A stretch of DNA of 64,000 bases from Bacillus canaveralius (GCF_002860125.1 NZ_PGVA01000026.1:1-64000); one strand, 5' to 3'. Positions 8,423 to 18,062 are shown, counted from the first letter of the stretch. Notes: generated by a model from the sequence alone, not told the origin. Numbers and translations: made by a program.

Positions 8423-9787
8423 ATGAATCAAACATTTAACAACAAGGAAAAAATGACACAAATATTGATCTTATTAATTCCGATCCTCATCACCCAGCTT
8501 GGGATGTTTTCAATGGTGTTTTTTAATACGGTGATGTCAGGTAAATATAATCCGGCAGATCTGGCAGGAGTGGCGATCGGTTCATCGATCTGGAATCCCA
8601 TCTTTACCGGGTTAAGCGGTATTTTGCTTGCCGTTTCCCCGATTGCGGCCCAGCGCTTTGGTGAGAAGAAGAACAGTGAAATCACGTCTGTTGTGGCTCA
8701 CGGTATTTATTTGGCTGTTTTGATTGCGCTGTTGGTTATCATAGTTGGTATTTTTGCACTCAATCCGCTTTTAAAAAACATGGACCTCAATCCAAGTGTA
8801 GCGCAAACTGCTCATGATTATTTGGTTGCGTTAAGTTTTGGAATGATTCCCTTATTTATCTTTAATGTGTTAAGGGCTTTTATTTATTCACTCGGGAAAA
8901 CCAGGATCGTTATGATCATCACCATCGCTTCATTGCCTATTAATTTCTTCTTGAATTATGTATTGATTTTCGGCAAGTTCGGTTTTCCGGAGCTTGGAGG
9001 GGCGGGAGCGGGATATTCAACCGCGATCACCTATTGGATGTTATCAGGTGTAACGGCATGGATTATTGCCCGGCAGGAGCCATTTTCCGCTTATAATGTC
9101 TTCTCAAGTATGAATCATTTTTCATTGGCGGAATGTAAGGAAATTTTAAAAATCGGTGTGCCAATGGGGCTGTCGACTTTTTTTGAGACTAGCATGTTTG
9201 CCGTTGTCACGATTTTGTTGAGCCGATTTGATATTACCACAATTGCATCATACCAATCTGCGCTGAACATCGTATCCTTCCTTTATATGATCCCGATCAG
9301 TATATCGATCGCTTTGACCGTGTTAGTAGGGTTTGAAGTAGGGGCGCGGCGCTATCAAGATGCAAAAATCTATAGCTGGATGGGAATTGCGTTATCCGTG
9401 TTGATCGCACTTTGCACAGGATTAATGGTCATTATTTTCCGCTACGAGGTTGCCGGCGTTTATTCCAACGAAGCAGCTGTTATTGCGTTAACAGCCCATT
9501 TCTTGATCTATGCTTTGTTCTTCCAAATTTCCGATGCGATCCAGGCAACCGCGCAGGCTGCTTTACGAGGATATAAAGATGTCAATATCGCCTTTATCAT
9601 GACACTTATTGCTTATTGGCTTATCTGTCTTCCTGTTGGTTTTATTTTAGCCCACCATACCAAATTAGGGGCGACCGGATACTGGATCGGCTTGACGATA
9701 GGATTATTGGCTGCGGGCATTTGTTTATCGATGAGGCTCATATATATTCAAAAACGGAAATTTAGCAGTGGCACACATGGGGCCTGA
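8423..9787 (+). CDS. MATE-family multidrug/cation antiporter
   Basis: 454 residues with twelve hydrophobic segments arranged as two bundles, ending in a basic cytoplasmic tail. The N-terminal helix contains LLIPILITQLGM and the MSGKYNPADLAGVAIGSSIW loop typical of NorM-type MATE proteins, which export cationic drugs in exchange for Na+ or H+. GGAG at about 8410-8413 precedes the ATG. It stands alone, between a pseudogene and a convergent MFS gene. The substrate cannot be told from sequence. Confidence 0.9.
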   Translation: MNQTFNNKEKMTQILILLIPILITQLGMFSMVFFNTVMSGKYNPADLAGVAIGSSIWNPIFTGLSGILLAVSPIAAQRFGEKKNSEITSVVAHGIYLAVLIALLVIIVGIFALNPLLKNMDLNPSVAQTAHDYLVALSFGMIPLFIFNVLRAFIYSLGKTRIVMIITIASLPINFFLNYVLIFGKFGFPELGGAGAGYSTAITYWMLSGVTAWIIARQEPFSAYNVFSSMNHFSLAECKEILKIGVPMGLSTFFETSMFAVVTILLSRFDITTIASYQSALNIVSFLYMIPISISIALTVLVGFEVGARRYQDAKIYSWMGIALSVLIALCTGLMVIIFRYEVAGVYSNEAAVIALTAHFLIYALFFQISDAIQATAQAALRGYKDVNIAFIMTLIAYWLICLPVGFILAHHTKLGATGYWIGLTIGLLAAGICLSMRLIYIQKRKFSSGTHGA

Positions 9788-9824
9788 CCCCAAAATGCAA
9801 GCAGCTCTTTTTTATAGGAAATAG

Positions 9825-9850
9825 AAAAAGCTGTCTATTTCCATGACAGC
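9825..9850 (-). terminator. Terminator of the MFS gene
   Basis: GCTGTC (9830-9835) and GACAGC (9845-9850) form the stem. On the minus strand it is followed by a T run (A run at 9825-9829 on the plus strand). Confidence 0.8.
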
Positions 9851-9876
9851 CTGCGCAATTCAAGTAATTGATTTTT

Positions 9877-11142
9877 TTATGTTAGATGGTTGACCTGTAA
9901 CTGGCCGCCATAGAAATGTCTTTTCTTTAAGTAAACGTAAAGAGCAACAAACAAAACCGCGCTTAATGCCCTCATAACACTAGAGAGTCCCATTGCTATT
10001 TCCATCGTCGTTGTTTCAAGCATATACACACCGAATTGCGGAGCGATGAATCCAACAATAGCGAGTAAAATATTGTAGTTGGATATACAGCTGCTGCGAT
10101 TTGTATCTTCCGTTACTTCAAGAAGCTGATTAAACAGCAGCAACACTGTCCCCGACACAAACAATCCGGAAAAAGTATTGATGACAATTAAGTAAATCAG
10201 ATTTGTCGATAAAATTGTCAATATCGGAGCAGATGCCATTCCTAATGAAACAAACACGAGCATTTTCGCATTGCTGTGCTTATCAGCCATTCTGCCCCAC
10301 CATTTGAAGCTGACAACTTGGCTGACTTGATTGGCCACAGCAATTAAACTAATCCATAAAGCTGTCGCTCCTGCATGTTTAATATTATAAATATTAAACA
10401 ATGACCAGGACATCTGCCAGGCAAAATTAAAAAACAGTCCACAAACCAGAAAGTACAGGAAGGGTTTATGTTTAAAAACATTCACACCCAGCTTAAATGA
10501 CTTGCTGTTCGTTTCCTTCTCAACACGGGGCTCAACATGCCTGTTTAAATAATAAATTTCAAGCAAGCCGACAAAAAAGGCAAACAAAAACAAGATCTGA
10601 TAAGGAACAGGATTGCTTTTATCAAATTGTTGCAAGAGTAAACCCATTAAAAAAGTGGCGCCCATCCCAACAATTGTAATGATTTTATTCCGCTCGCTAA
10701 AAAAATCATTTCTTCTCTTCTCTGTAATGATATCGCCAATAAAGGCCTGCCAACTTAAATTTGCAAATGATCCCGGAAGATTCATCATGCCAACCAAAAG
10801 AACGAACAGCCAGCTTCTGTATTCAGATGGAATATAAATGACAAAAAACATCGCCACTAAAAACAGACGGGTAAATAAAAACGAGTATGCGGTAAATTTC
10901 TTTTTTTGTCCAAGCCGGCCTAAGATAACAGACCCGATCAGCATCGCAAACATACCAATAAATTGAGGCAGCGAACTTATTAATCCTACCTGATAATTGG
11001 TGGCACCTAAAACACTTATTGCGAACAACGGAAAATAGTTGTTACTTATGTTTAAAACAATCGATGTGCCAATTCCATTTTGAATACTCAACTTTTCGTT
11101 ACTATCGTTCACACTTTTAATAAGTGCCATTGTTGATTTCAT
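9877..11142 (-). CDS. Major facilitator superfamily transporter
   Basis: 421 residues with about twelve membrane segments. The loop between helices 2 and 3 reads GSVILGRLGQKKK, the degenerate MFS signature. Conserved neighbours include NLSWQAFIGDIITEKRRNDFFSERN, which is typical of a Firmicutes MFS subgroup of unknown substrate. It is monocistronic with its own terminator and convergent with the MATE gene. The start ATG at 11142 is preceded by a weak GAAAGAAG; a second ATG four codons later is also possible. Confidence 0.85.
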   Translation of the reverse strand: MKSTMALIKSVNDSNEKLSIQNGIGTSIVLNISNNYFPLFAISVLGATNYQVGLISSLPQFIGMFAMLIGSVILGRLGQKKKFTAYSFLFTRLFLVAMFFVIYIPSEYRSWLFVLLVGMMNLPGSFANLSWQAFIGDIITEKRRNDFFSERNKIITIVGMGATFLMGLLLQQFDKSNPVPYQILFLFAFFVGLLEIYYLNRHVEPRVEKETNSKSFKLGVNVFKHKPFLYFLVCGLFFNFAWQMSWSLFNIYNIKHAGATALWISLIAVANQVSQVVSFKWWGRMADKHSNAKMLVFVSLGMASAPILTILSTNLIYLIVINTFSGLFVSGTVLLLFNQLLEVTEDTNRSSCISNYNILLAIVGFIAPQFGVYMLETTTMEIAMGLSSVMRALSAVLFVALYVYLKKRHFYGGQLQVNHLT

Positions 11143-11331
11143 CTTCTTTCATTTATAAAAATAAACCTGGGCTGACTGACATGAAATTCCTTAGTTATCA
11201 TAATCCTCTGATTATGTTTTGGCAATAGGGAATTTTGTTATTTTTTAACGAAATTATGACTGTGATCCAAGAAAAAATAACATGTGAAAAAAGCTGCGAA
11301 AGACGAGATGCAGGAGAGTTTTGCTATAATA

Positions 11332-11340
11332 GATTCTTGA
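11332..11340 (+). promoter_or_regulatory. Extended -10 promoter of the PfpI-like gene
   Basis: TGCTATAAT matches the extended -10 consensus. No clear -35 is seen. The coding start lies 88 bases downstream. Confidence 0.45.
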
Positions 11341-11427
11341 TGGATCAAACCATTATATCTCTTTGGCTAACCCGAATCTTTTCAAAAGTAATATCGATTT
11401 TAAATTTCAAAAGGAGGCAGGACAAAC

Positions 11428-11946
11428 ATGCGTTTACAAGGAAAGAAAATAGTAAGCCTTGTGCATCACGATTTTGAAGATCTTGAGCTATGGTATCCAA
11501 TTCTTAGGCTGCAAGAAGAAGGGGCAGTTGTCCATCTGGCAGGAGAAAAGGCAAAAGAAAAGTATATCGGAAAATATGGAGTGCCAGCCATATCTGACTA
11601 CTCTTACGGTGATATCAAAGCTGAAGATTACGATGCAATCCTTGTACCGGGTGGCTGGGCTCCAGATAAGATCCGGCGTTTTCCCGAAGTGATCTCACTG
11701 ATTCAACATATGGACGAAAGTAAAAAGCCGATCGGGCAAATCTGCCACGCCGGCTGGGTGTTGGTTTCAGCGAAAATTTTGCAGGGTAAAAATGTAACCA
11801 GTACGCCCGGGATAAAAGACGACATGGAAAATGCAGGTGCAACATGGTTTGATGAGCCGGTTGTCGTCGACGGGCACCTCGTATCAAGCCGCCGTCCGCC
11901 GGATCTGCCTGACTATCTGCGCGAGTTTATAAAAGTACTGGAATAA
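11428..11946 (+). CDS. DJ-1/PfpI-family glutamine-amidotransferase-like protein
   Basis: 172 residues, the usual size of PfpI/YhbO/YfkM proteins, which act as deglycase-like or stress-protective enzymes. The nucleophile elbow is QICHAGWVL, with the catalytic Cys followed by His, and a conserved Glu near residue 16 (HHDFEDLELWYP) completes the active site. The C-terminal segment SSRRPPDLPDYL is typical of the subfamily. AAGGAGG lies about ten bases before the ATG. Monocistronic, with a strong terminator after it. Confidence 0.9.
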   Translation: MRLQGKKIVSLVHHDFEDLELWYPILRLQEEGAVVHLAGEKAKEKYIGKYGVPAISDYSYGDIKAEDYDAILVPGGWAPDKIRRFPEVISLIQHMDESKKPIGQICHAGWVLVSAKILQGKNVTSTPGIKDDMENAGATWFDEPVVVDGHLVSSRRPPDLPDYLREFIKVLE

Positions 11947-11993
11947 AAGTAAACACAATTAGGAGCAGTCTGATAATCTAAAATTCCCCAAAC

Positions 11994-12021
11994 AAAAAGC
12001 CGTTTTAACGGCTTTTTGTTA
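11994..12021. terminator. Bidirectional terminator
   Basis: AAAAAGCCGTT (11994-12004) pairs with AACGGCTTTTT (12007-12017). The A and T flanks let it serve both the PfpI-like gene and the convergent small gene at 12047. Confidence 0.85.
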
Positions 12022-12046
12022 ATACCTAAAGTCTATATGTACACAA

Positions 12047-12349
12047 CTAATTTGGTTTTCTCTTGTTTATTTCCTCGGTTACAACATATGCTAATTCATC
12101 ATTGCCAAACAGTGATAAAATATTAAGCAGCGTTTCGTCAGCAACTTCTCCAGCCTCATCCTTCGGCACAGTTAAATCTATTGCTTCCTTCAAGGCAACA
12201 TTAGCGAACTGGTTTGGATAGGCCCTTAAATATAACTCTTCAGGGTTTAGATCATGATTAACGCACCACTGGGCAAATACGAGAATCATCATTTTCTCCT
12301 CACCTTGATAGTTTTCAATTATTTTCTTTTGCAGCTCTTTATGATCCAT
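12047..12349 (-). CDS. Conserved hypothetical protein
   Basis: 100 residues from the ATG at 12349, which has AAGGAGA upstream; an in-frame extension to 12379 would include the ribosome site and is rejected. Mostly helical and acidic (MDHKELQKKIIENYQGEEK at the N-terminus, NPEELYLRAYP in the middle), without membrane segments. I do not recognise a named family. The about 345 bases upstream (12350-12694) are AT-rich and hold the divergent promoters of this gene and the DUF1292 gene. Confidence 0.65.
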   Translation of the reverse strand: MDHKELQKKIIENYQGEEKMMILVFAQWCVNHDLNPEELYLRAYPNQFANVALKEAIDLTVPKDEAGEVADETLLNILSLFGNDELAYVVTEEINKRKPN

Positions 12350-12694
12350 TTGAAATCTCCTTAAAGGTTCTATAGACAATTATAATAAAAGATGAATGAT
12401 TTTTCACTGATGGAAAAAAAGTTGGCACATAGTTTTGCCCAATACAAAATCAACAATCTGTTTTGATTTTAAGTAGAGATAGCATTATTTTGTTTCTTTT
12501 AGGGAAGATAATGATTGAATGATTTTCATAAAGTAATTCATTAACTGAAAACGAACAGTTATTTAAATAAGATAGTATTATCGTTTCCTATGGCATACTT
12601 TGTTTAGACAACTTCATTCGTTTTTCGGTTTAGCTTATTACGTTATGAAATTTACTCGATTGTTAAGCTAATTCAAATGAGAGGGGAATATTCC

Positions 12695-12964
12695 ATGGAA
12701 AAAATTGAAGTGGGCGAAGTGTTTACGATCAGTGATGAAAATGACGAGGAGCAGGAGGTTGAAGTGCTTGGATCGATGCATATTGAAGGCTCTGAGTATG
12801 TGGCAGTTAGCTTTGTCGAAGACCTCCAGCAGGACGACGAAGGCGACATTGATGTTTTCTTTTTAAAGGTTGATGACGATGGTGATTTCTCAGCTATCGA
12901 AACCGATGCGGAGTTCGAGAAAGTTTCTGCTGCATTTGCAGAAATTATGGAAGAGGAAGATTGA
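12695..12964 (+). CDS. DUF1292-family acidic protein (YrzB-like)
   Basis: 89 residues, very rich in Asp and Glu. It has the family pattern of a short beta protein that begins with a sentence like FTISDENDEEQEVEVLGS and ends with a C-terminal helix (EFEKVSAAFAEIME). B. subtilis YrzB is the reference member; its function is unknown. The ATG at 12695 follows GAGAGGGGAA, and a frame extension to 12677 would overlap that site. A strong terminator follows, so it is expressed alone. Confidence 0.85.
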   Translation: MEKIEVGEVFTISDENDEEQEVEVLGSMHIEGSEYVAVSFVEDLQQDDEGDIDVFFLKVDDDGDFSAIETDAEFEKVSAAFAEIMEEED

Positions 12965-12998
12965 ATGTACATAAAGTGAGCGATCAAGAATCAACAAG

Positions 12999-13031
12999 CA
13001 GGGGGGATGTTAGTATCCACCCCTGTTTTTT
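12999..13031 (+). terminator. Terminator of the DUF1292 gene
   Basis: CAGGGG (12999-13004) pairs with CCCCTG (13020-13025), extended by GAT/ATC pairing, followed by TTTTTTA. Confidence 0.85.
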
Positions 13032-13152
13032 ATTTCTTCCTTCCCGACGAAAGTAAGAATTAGCAGAAGTAAAACATAAAATGCCTGGTTTATTCATAGA
13101 ATGGACAAGGTGTAAAAAAGAAGGCATCAGACGATTGGAGACGGGTGAAATA

Positions 13153-13812
13153 ATGGTGTTGTCGAAGGGAAACAATCGATCATTAGGCTCAATATTCTTT
13201 CGGCAAGTGCTTACCTATGGTTATTTAACATTCGGTGGGGTTATTCAGGGAATAGGGATGGCGTTATTCTTATTTCCTAATTCGATTCCTTCCGGCGGCG
13301 CAGCAGGACTTGCTGTTCTTTTAAATTTTTTTCTGGACCTTTCATTGGGGCTGGCCCTTTGGTTTTCGAATTTGATTGCTCTTTCATTAGCCGTTAAATA
13401 TTTCGGCTACGAATGGACATTTCGGACCATGTATTCGGTATCAATTACTTCATTTACCGTGAATTGGGTAACTGCTTTTTGGTATATGCCTGAATTAAAT
13501 ATAGGATTAGACATCGTTTTAGGTGCAGTATTGTATGGGATCGGCGTTGGTATTTTAATCAGGTACGGTTCATCGAGCGGAGGGATGGTCGTCATCGCAC
13601 TAATCATTGCCATGCAAAAAAATTGGTCTCCAGGGAAAGCAATGTTTTGGGTTAACATATCGATATTTTTCTTAACTGCTTTAGTGATTGATTTAAAAAT
13701 CGTATTATTTGCGATTACTTGTCAATTCCTATCGACCAAAATCATTGATTTGGTGGATAAATACAAAATAGAATTCACCGTTTTTCAAGAGATGGGATGG
13801 AGAAGAAAATAG
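13153..13812 (+). CDS. YitT/YczE-family integral membrane protein
   Basis: About 219 residues with five or six membrane helices. The signature GVIQGIGMALFLFPNSIPSG followed by GAAGLAVLLNFFL, and the second Gly-rich loop RYGSSSGGMVVIAL, are typical of the YitT/DUF161 group. Longer relatives carry a C-terminal DUF2179 domain, which is absent here, so this is the short form. I chose the ATG at 13153, with GGAG about ten bases upstream; the frame is open to 13081 but the additional residues are polar and unlike the family. Function unknown. Confidence 0.8.
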   Translation: MVLSKGNNRSLGSIFFRQVLTYGYLTFGGVIQGIGMALFLFPNSIPSGGAAGLAVLLNFFLDLSLGLALWFSNLIALSLAVKYFGYEWTFRTMYSVSITSFTVNWVTAFWYMPELNIGLDIVLGAVLYGIGVGILIRYGSSSGGMVVIALIIAMQKNWSPGKAMFWVNISIFFLTALVIDLKIVLFAITCQFLSTKIIDLVDKYKIEFTVFQEMGWRRK

Positions 13813-13919
13813 TTGATAGCAATGAAAAGACCTAAATCGGGTTGTACAACAGAACACTGAACATATATTTAAAAATAGTGTATATAAAAAGTGTATTGAT
13901 AAAAATGGGGGGAGCGGAT

Positions 13920-15182
13920 ATGTTCATTCACACGGTTCAAGCTGGTGAGTCTTTGTTTGCAATAAGCAGGAGGTACGATATATCACTTGATCAACTTCGG
14001 ATTGTCAATGGTCTAAATGAAACGAATATTGTTCCCGGTCAATCCTTGCTTATACCTCTTTATACTTATACGGTTCAGCCAGGTGATACTTTTATGACAA
14101 TTGCCAGAAAGAGTTTTGTACCACTGGATCAACTACGAAATGCTAATCCGGAAATAGATCCCGATGCTTTACAGCCCGGAATGAGGATCAGGATTCCTGA
14201 TATTTCGTATTATTATGCAAGCACTCTTAGTTATTATGTTCTTCGGAACCCGGAATTGGACCGAGCATTAATCAATGATTTCGCCCCTTATGCATCCTAC
14301 TTATGCCTGTTTGAATACCATTTTGCTAATAATGGGGATATCGCCAATGATTTAAATGACCTCGCTGCGATTGAGACGACATGGAGCCGGCGTGTCACTC
14401 CACTGGCAACCATCACAAACCTCAGCCCCGGGGGATTTAATCCTGAACTGGCTCATCAAGTCCTAAATAATCCCTCCTCAAGAACGAATTTAGTCAATAA
14501 TATTTTTAATTTAGTATCCAGGAAAGGCTATGGCGGAGTAAATATCGATTTTGAACGGATAAGGGCAGAGGATAGGGACCTGTTTACAGGATTTTTACGG
14601 CAACTAAGAGACCGATTAAAGCCAGCTGGCTATGTGTTAACTATAGCCCTACCAGCCAAAACAAGCGAAGATATTCCCTGGTTAAGAGGGTACGATTACG
14701 GCGGGATTGGCTCTGTCGTTGATTTCATGTTCATCATGGCTTATGACTGGCATCATTCAACCAGTGAGCCAGGCCCTGTCGCACCGATCAACGAAGTAAG
14801 GAGAACGATACAATTTGCAATAGGCCGCGTACCAAGCAGAAAAATTATACTCGGAGTTCCTTTATACGGATATAATTGGGTGCTGCCGTATAGACCCGGT
14901 TCGATCGCACCTGCCCTATCAAATCAAGCTGCGATTGAAACGGCGATGAGGTACCAGTCACCGATACAGTATTCGGAGGAACATGAATCGCCCTTTTTCC
15001 AATATAGGGATGAACAGGGACAGCTGCATGTCGTATGGTTTGAAGATGTCAGAAGCATGAGCGTAAAAATGGTATTGGTTCGCGAGTTCGGGTTAGAAGG
15101 GGTAGGAGCATGGCAATTGACTCTTGGATTCCCGCCTGGAGTCTGGTTGTTGAGAAAATTTTTTCAGATTAAAAAGGTATAA
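13920..15182 (+). CDS. LysM-GH18 spore cortex-lytic/peptidoglycan hydrolase (YaaH/SleL-like)
   Basis: 420 residues. Two LysM repeats (about residues 2-46 and 48-93) bind glycan. A GH18 domain (about 100-415) follows, with the motif GVNIDFE at 206-212 and catalytic Glu212. SleL/YaaH-type enzymes act as N-acetylglucosaminidases on cortex fragments during germination. There is no signal peptide, as in other spore-deposited LysM hydrolases. The ATG at 13920 is supported by GGGGGGAG directly upstream. No linked gene explains its timing. Confidence 0.88.
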   Translation: MFIHTVQAGESLFAISRRYDISLDQLRIVNGLNETNIVPGQSLLIPLYTYTVQPGDTFMTIARKSFVPLDQLRNANPEIDPDALQPGMRIRIPDISYYYASTLSYYVLRNPELDRALINDFAPYASYLCLFEYHFANNGDIANDLNDLAAIETTWSRRVTPLATITNLSPGGFNPELAHQVLNNPSSRTNLVNNIFNLVSRKGYGGVNIDFERIRAEDRDLFTGFLRQLRDRLKPAGYVLTIALPAKTSEDIPWLRGYDYGGIGSVVDFMFIMAYDWHHSTSEPGPVAPINEVRRTIQFAIGRVPSRKIILGVPLYGYNWVLPYRPGSIAPALSNQAAIETAMRYQSPIQYSEEHESPFFQYRDEQGQLHVVWFEDVRSMSVKMVLVREFGLEGVGAWQLTLGFPPGVWLLRKFFQIKKV

Positions 15183-15357
15183 GATTTTACGTACAATTCG
15201 AAGCCATCATGTTTATGCAGAAGATATAACCAAATTTAATTGTTATTTCCGCAAATTCGAGCAGAGTTACAAAACATGATAAATCTCGATCGATTATTTT
15301 TTCTCCATAAATGGGTTAATACTAAGATTATACATTGACATGGAGGAAAAACGATTA

Positions 15358-17304
15358 ATGCGCAGAAAATGGGTTATTGTCACAGTTATTTTTATAGCTA
15401 TTGTCCTTATTTCTATTGTTTCTTTCAGGTTTATCCATTTTGAATATGCTTATATGCCTGCAAGGAATAAGGTACTTTCGACTGAAAACAGAAATAGTGA
15501 AGGTTCCTATGATATATGGGGAACTATGGTTTCTAAAGAAGAAGCGGTTGAATTAAAAAAACAACATAAAGCAAGCAGTCTTTCCGCTGAAAACGGTGCA
15601 GTGGAAATCAACTACTCCTTATTACAACTAGGCAGAGAAACTTTTTACAAGGAAACCTTTGGTAATGAAGTTTTTCTTACAGATATTATGGGTGTCGTAG
15701 ATGGCCCTTTAACGATAGCGAATATGTCTAAAGCTATTATAGCTCTGAAAGGACAAGGCACGACAAATTTGCGGGTTACGCTTGCAAAATCTGCTGTTAT
15801 CGGAGATAAAAGTTTTAATAAAGGTGATTTGATCGATACCGGCATTGATGTTGCGAAGGGGAGTTATACTCCATTGGGGATGCCGGTTTCTTTATCTGAT
15901 GGCAGAATCCGGGTAGGAATCAGTTGTGCTGCCTGTCATGCAACAGTTGATCCCACTAACAAACAGGTAATGGAAGGTGTCACAAATCCAGATTTAAACA
16001 CAGGGCTCATTATGGCACTTGCTCCTAATACAGCTTCATATTTTACTCATTCTGAAGTTACTTCTCTTAAAAAGTTCTTAAATGAAAATTCAACTTCGGT
16101 CACTAATAGTAGTGGCGAACAAGAATTACTGCCGGATCCTTATCTTTTAGAAAACTCGGTAGACCGCACACTATTAAAATGGCCGCGCGGTAATTTTGAT
16201 TCATCCATTGATATGAAAAGCAATCCGACTCAAATCCCTGATGCTTTTACTTTAGGAGATCACCCATTCAGTTGGAGCGGAGCCGCAATGGCTGGCCCGT
16301 TTAAAGGGTTAAGCGCGTTCAGCAATAATGTTCATGCGCAAAATTCAGATAGTCTTGCGCAGGCGCCATCAAGCCAAGTTCTTTTTGGTATAGACCCGGA
16401 GGTTTATCTCGGAACCATTCTTCAAAATTCCGCTGCCGAAAAATATCGGTATGATCCGAAAAAAGGGCAAAAACCATCGAGCCTTTTCGCAGATATCGAT
16501 CCAACCCCGGGCGTTCCCGGCTTAAACCAAATGGTTAAACCGCCTTCTTTTCCAAAAATTACACTGGTCGCGCCAGATGGCCTGCATGTCAGTGCGCCGG
16601 ATCACAAAGTAAATGAGCAAAATAATAGTGTGGCGGCATGGCAGAATACACTTGAACCGCCACAGAGAAAGAAGAAAATAAACAAGGAGATGGCGAACCA
16701 GGGAAGGAGTGTGTTTGTAAACGCAGGCTGCATTTCCTGCCATGCAGGGAACTATTTCACAAACAATCAGGTCATATCGTCACAAGTGCTTGGTACCGAG
16801 CCGACAAGAGCTGCCGCATTTAGGAAAACAGAGACGTTGTTCGGCGAGAGTGAGCTGTATGCTCCTAATACACCCGTACCCGTTCCCGAAAATGCAAAAG
16901 TATTGAAGGTGCCAACAAAGCAGTTTGATCCGGAGCAAATCAAACTTGCCTGGGCTAAAGATGGATCTCCCGGAGGTTATAAAGTTCCAAGCCTGATCGG
17001 GTTGTATTGGGGCGCGCCTTATTTGCACGATGGCGGTGTAGCAGTGGGACAATCGCTAAAAGACGCTGGTGTCGCTAACACGATTTTAAAAGGGAAACCT
17101 GCAGATCCGCAAAATAGCTTGCTGGCATTGATTGATCGAGATTTGCGGCAAGAGGTTATCAAAAACAATCAATCATCGCAACACTTACAAGATGTTAGAG
17201 TTACTGGTAAAGGGCATGAATTTTGGATTGACTCCGACAATGGCTTTTCTGAGACCGAACAAAAGGCGCTGGTCGAATACTTAATGTCTTTGAAAATGCC
17301 TTAA
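15358..17304 (+). CDS. Membrane-anchored di-heme cytochrome c, MauG/CcP-like C-terminal domain
   Basis: 648 residues. One N-terminal membrane anchor (about residues 4-25) is followed by an extracytoplasmic region with two heme-binding motifs, CAACH (190-194) and CISCH (458-462). The C-terminal part contains YLHDGGVA (555-562), the loop typical of di-heme peroxidase/MauG and thiol-oxidoreductase-like cytochromes. The role is probably electron transfer or peroxidase-like chemistry outside the membrane; substrate unknown. Start chosen at the ATG 15358 because GGAGG sits at 15342-15346; the ATG at 15340 would contain that site. Monocistronic with a strong terminator. No ccd/res cytochrome assembly genes lie nearby. 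Confidence 0.8.
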   Translation: MRRKWVIVTVIFIAIVLISIVSFRFIHFEYAYMPARNKVLSTENRNSEGSYDIWGTMVSKEEAVELKKQHKASSLSAENGAVEINYSLLQLGRETFYKETFGNEVFLTDIMGVVDGPLTIANMSKAIIALKGQGTTNLRVTLAKSAVIGDKSFNKGDLIDTGIDVAKGSYTPLGMPVSLSDGRIRVGISCAACHATVDPTNKQVMEGVTNPDLNTGLIMALAPNTASYFTHSEVTSLKKFLNENSTSVTNSSGEQELLPDPYLLENSVDRTLLKWPRGNFDSSIDMKSNPTQIPDAFTLGDHPFSWSGAAMAGPFKGLSAFSNNVHAQNSDSLAQAPSSQVLFGIDPEVYLGTILQNSAAEKYRYDPKKGQKPSSLFADIDPTPGVPGLNQMVKPPSFPKITLVAPDGLHVSAPDHKVNEQNNSVAAWQNTLEPPQRKKKINKEMANQGRSVFVNAGCISCHAGNYFTNNQVISSQVLGTEPTRAAAFRKTETLFGESELYAPNTPVPVPENAKVLKVPTKQFDPEQIKLAWAKDGSPGGYKVPSLIGLYWGAPYLHDGGVAVGQSLKDAGVANTILKGKPADPQNSLLALIDRDLRQEVIKNNQSSQHLQDVRVTGKGHEFWIDSDNGFSETEQKALVEYLMSLKMP

Positions 17305-17320
17305 ATAACATACTCTAAGC

Positions 17321-17348
17321 AAAAACCCGGCAAAATGTGCCGGGTTTT
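17321..17348. terminator. Strong bidirectional terminator
   Basis: AAAACCCGGC (17322-17331) pairs perfectly with GCCGGGTTTT (17339-17348). Confidence 0.9.
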
Positions 17349-17356
17349 AACATGAT

Positions 17357-17473
17357 TTATAACGTTCCCATCAAGATGCTTGCCACTATTACAGATGCAA
17401 CGGTTACAGTTGTAAATCCGCCAATAAGGAGCGGTAAAAGGATTTGGTTGAAAATATATTGTTGTTCCTCATT
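17357..17473 (-). pseudogene. Short hydrophobic reading frame, probable gene remnant
   Basis: On the minus strand a frame without a normal start codon encodes about 38 residues, including FNQILLPLLIGGFTTVTVAS and VIVASILMGTL before TAA (17357-17359). It ends just before the shared terminator, as a real gene would. The composition is that of one or two membrane helices. I do not recognise it. A 3' fragment of a membrane protein is the simplest reading. Confidence 0.3.
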
Positions 17474-17694
17474 TATTTATTATTATCTTCAGATAATTTC
17501 TTTTTTTAGAAATATAAAAATTAGTCTATAAAAAATCATTAAAAAAAGGACAAGTAGAATATCTTTATTAAAAGCAAGAAATGTAAAAATGCAACAATTG
17601 GAAAGTCATACCTATATATTAGAATAATTTAGATTAAAGCTACTAAAGCCAGGAGAGAGCATATAAAACTCAATATAAGTTCAACAATGACATA

Positions 17695-17714
17695 AAAAAA
17701 CGACCCACTGGGTC
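17695..17714 (-). terminator. Terminator of the gene at 17715
   Basis: GACCC (17702-17706) and GGGTC (17710-17714) form a short stem with a seven-T run on the minus strand (A run at 17695-17701). Confidence 0.7.
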
Positions 17715-18062
17715 TTATATTTTAACTGCAGCAAAATCTTCTACAACCTGCTTTACTTCTTCCATTACTTCCTTGGCAATATCAATCTCGTTCAGCTCGA
17801 TTACTATAACGCTAAGTCTGCCAACATACTCTGGCTGTATCGACCTGTCCATTTCGTTCACCTTTTGTTTAATCCTCGACAATAATTGGTCTTTTACTGA
17901 CGAAGAACACACTGCAATTGTAGGCAGATATACACTGTACGGAGTTATATCCGTGTCCACGTTTGTGATTAAATTTACCCGAAATTGTCCCATCGGAGTC
18001 TCAAGCTCGTTAAAGTAGGTTTTTCCATTTTGATGGGTTTCTTCATAGCAGTCCCAAGCCAA
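17715..18062 (-). CDS. Hypothetical protein
   Basis: 115 residues from the TTG at 18062, which lies about eight bases after GGAGG; a GTG three codons upstream is too close to that site. Mixed alpha/beta, no membrane segment. It contains ETPMGQFRVNLITNVDTD and a charged C-terminal helix (DIAKEVMEEVKQVVEDFAA). Family not recognised. It is flanked by pseudogenes and has its own terminator. Confidence 0.55.
   Translation of the reverse strand: MAWDCYEETHQNGKTYFNELETPMGQFRVNLITNVDTDITPYSVYLPTIAVCSSSVKDQLLSRIKQKVNEMDRSIQPEYVGRLSVIVIELNEIDIAKEVMEEVKQVVEDFAAVKI

Noticed and set aside
12505..12535. Fur box (GATAATGATTGAATGAT) upstream of the DUF1292 gene
   Set aside because: Only the left half fits the consensus; the right half does not, and neither flanking gene is an iron gene.
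17337..17531. Plus-strand 64-codon frame after the cytochrome gene
   Set aside because: It starts inside the terminator hairpin and has no ribosome site.
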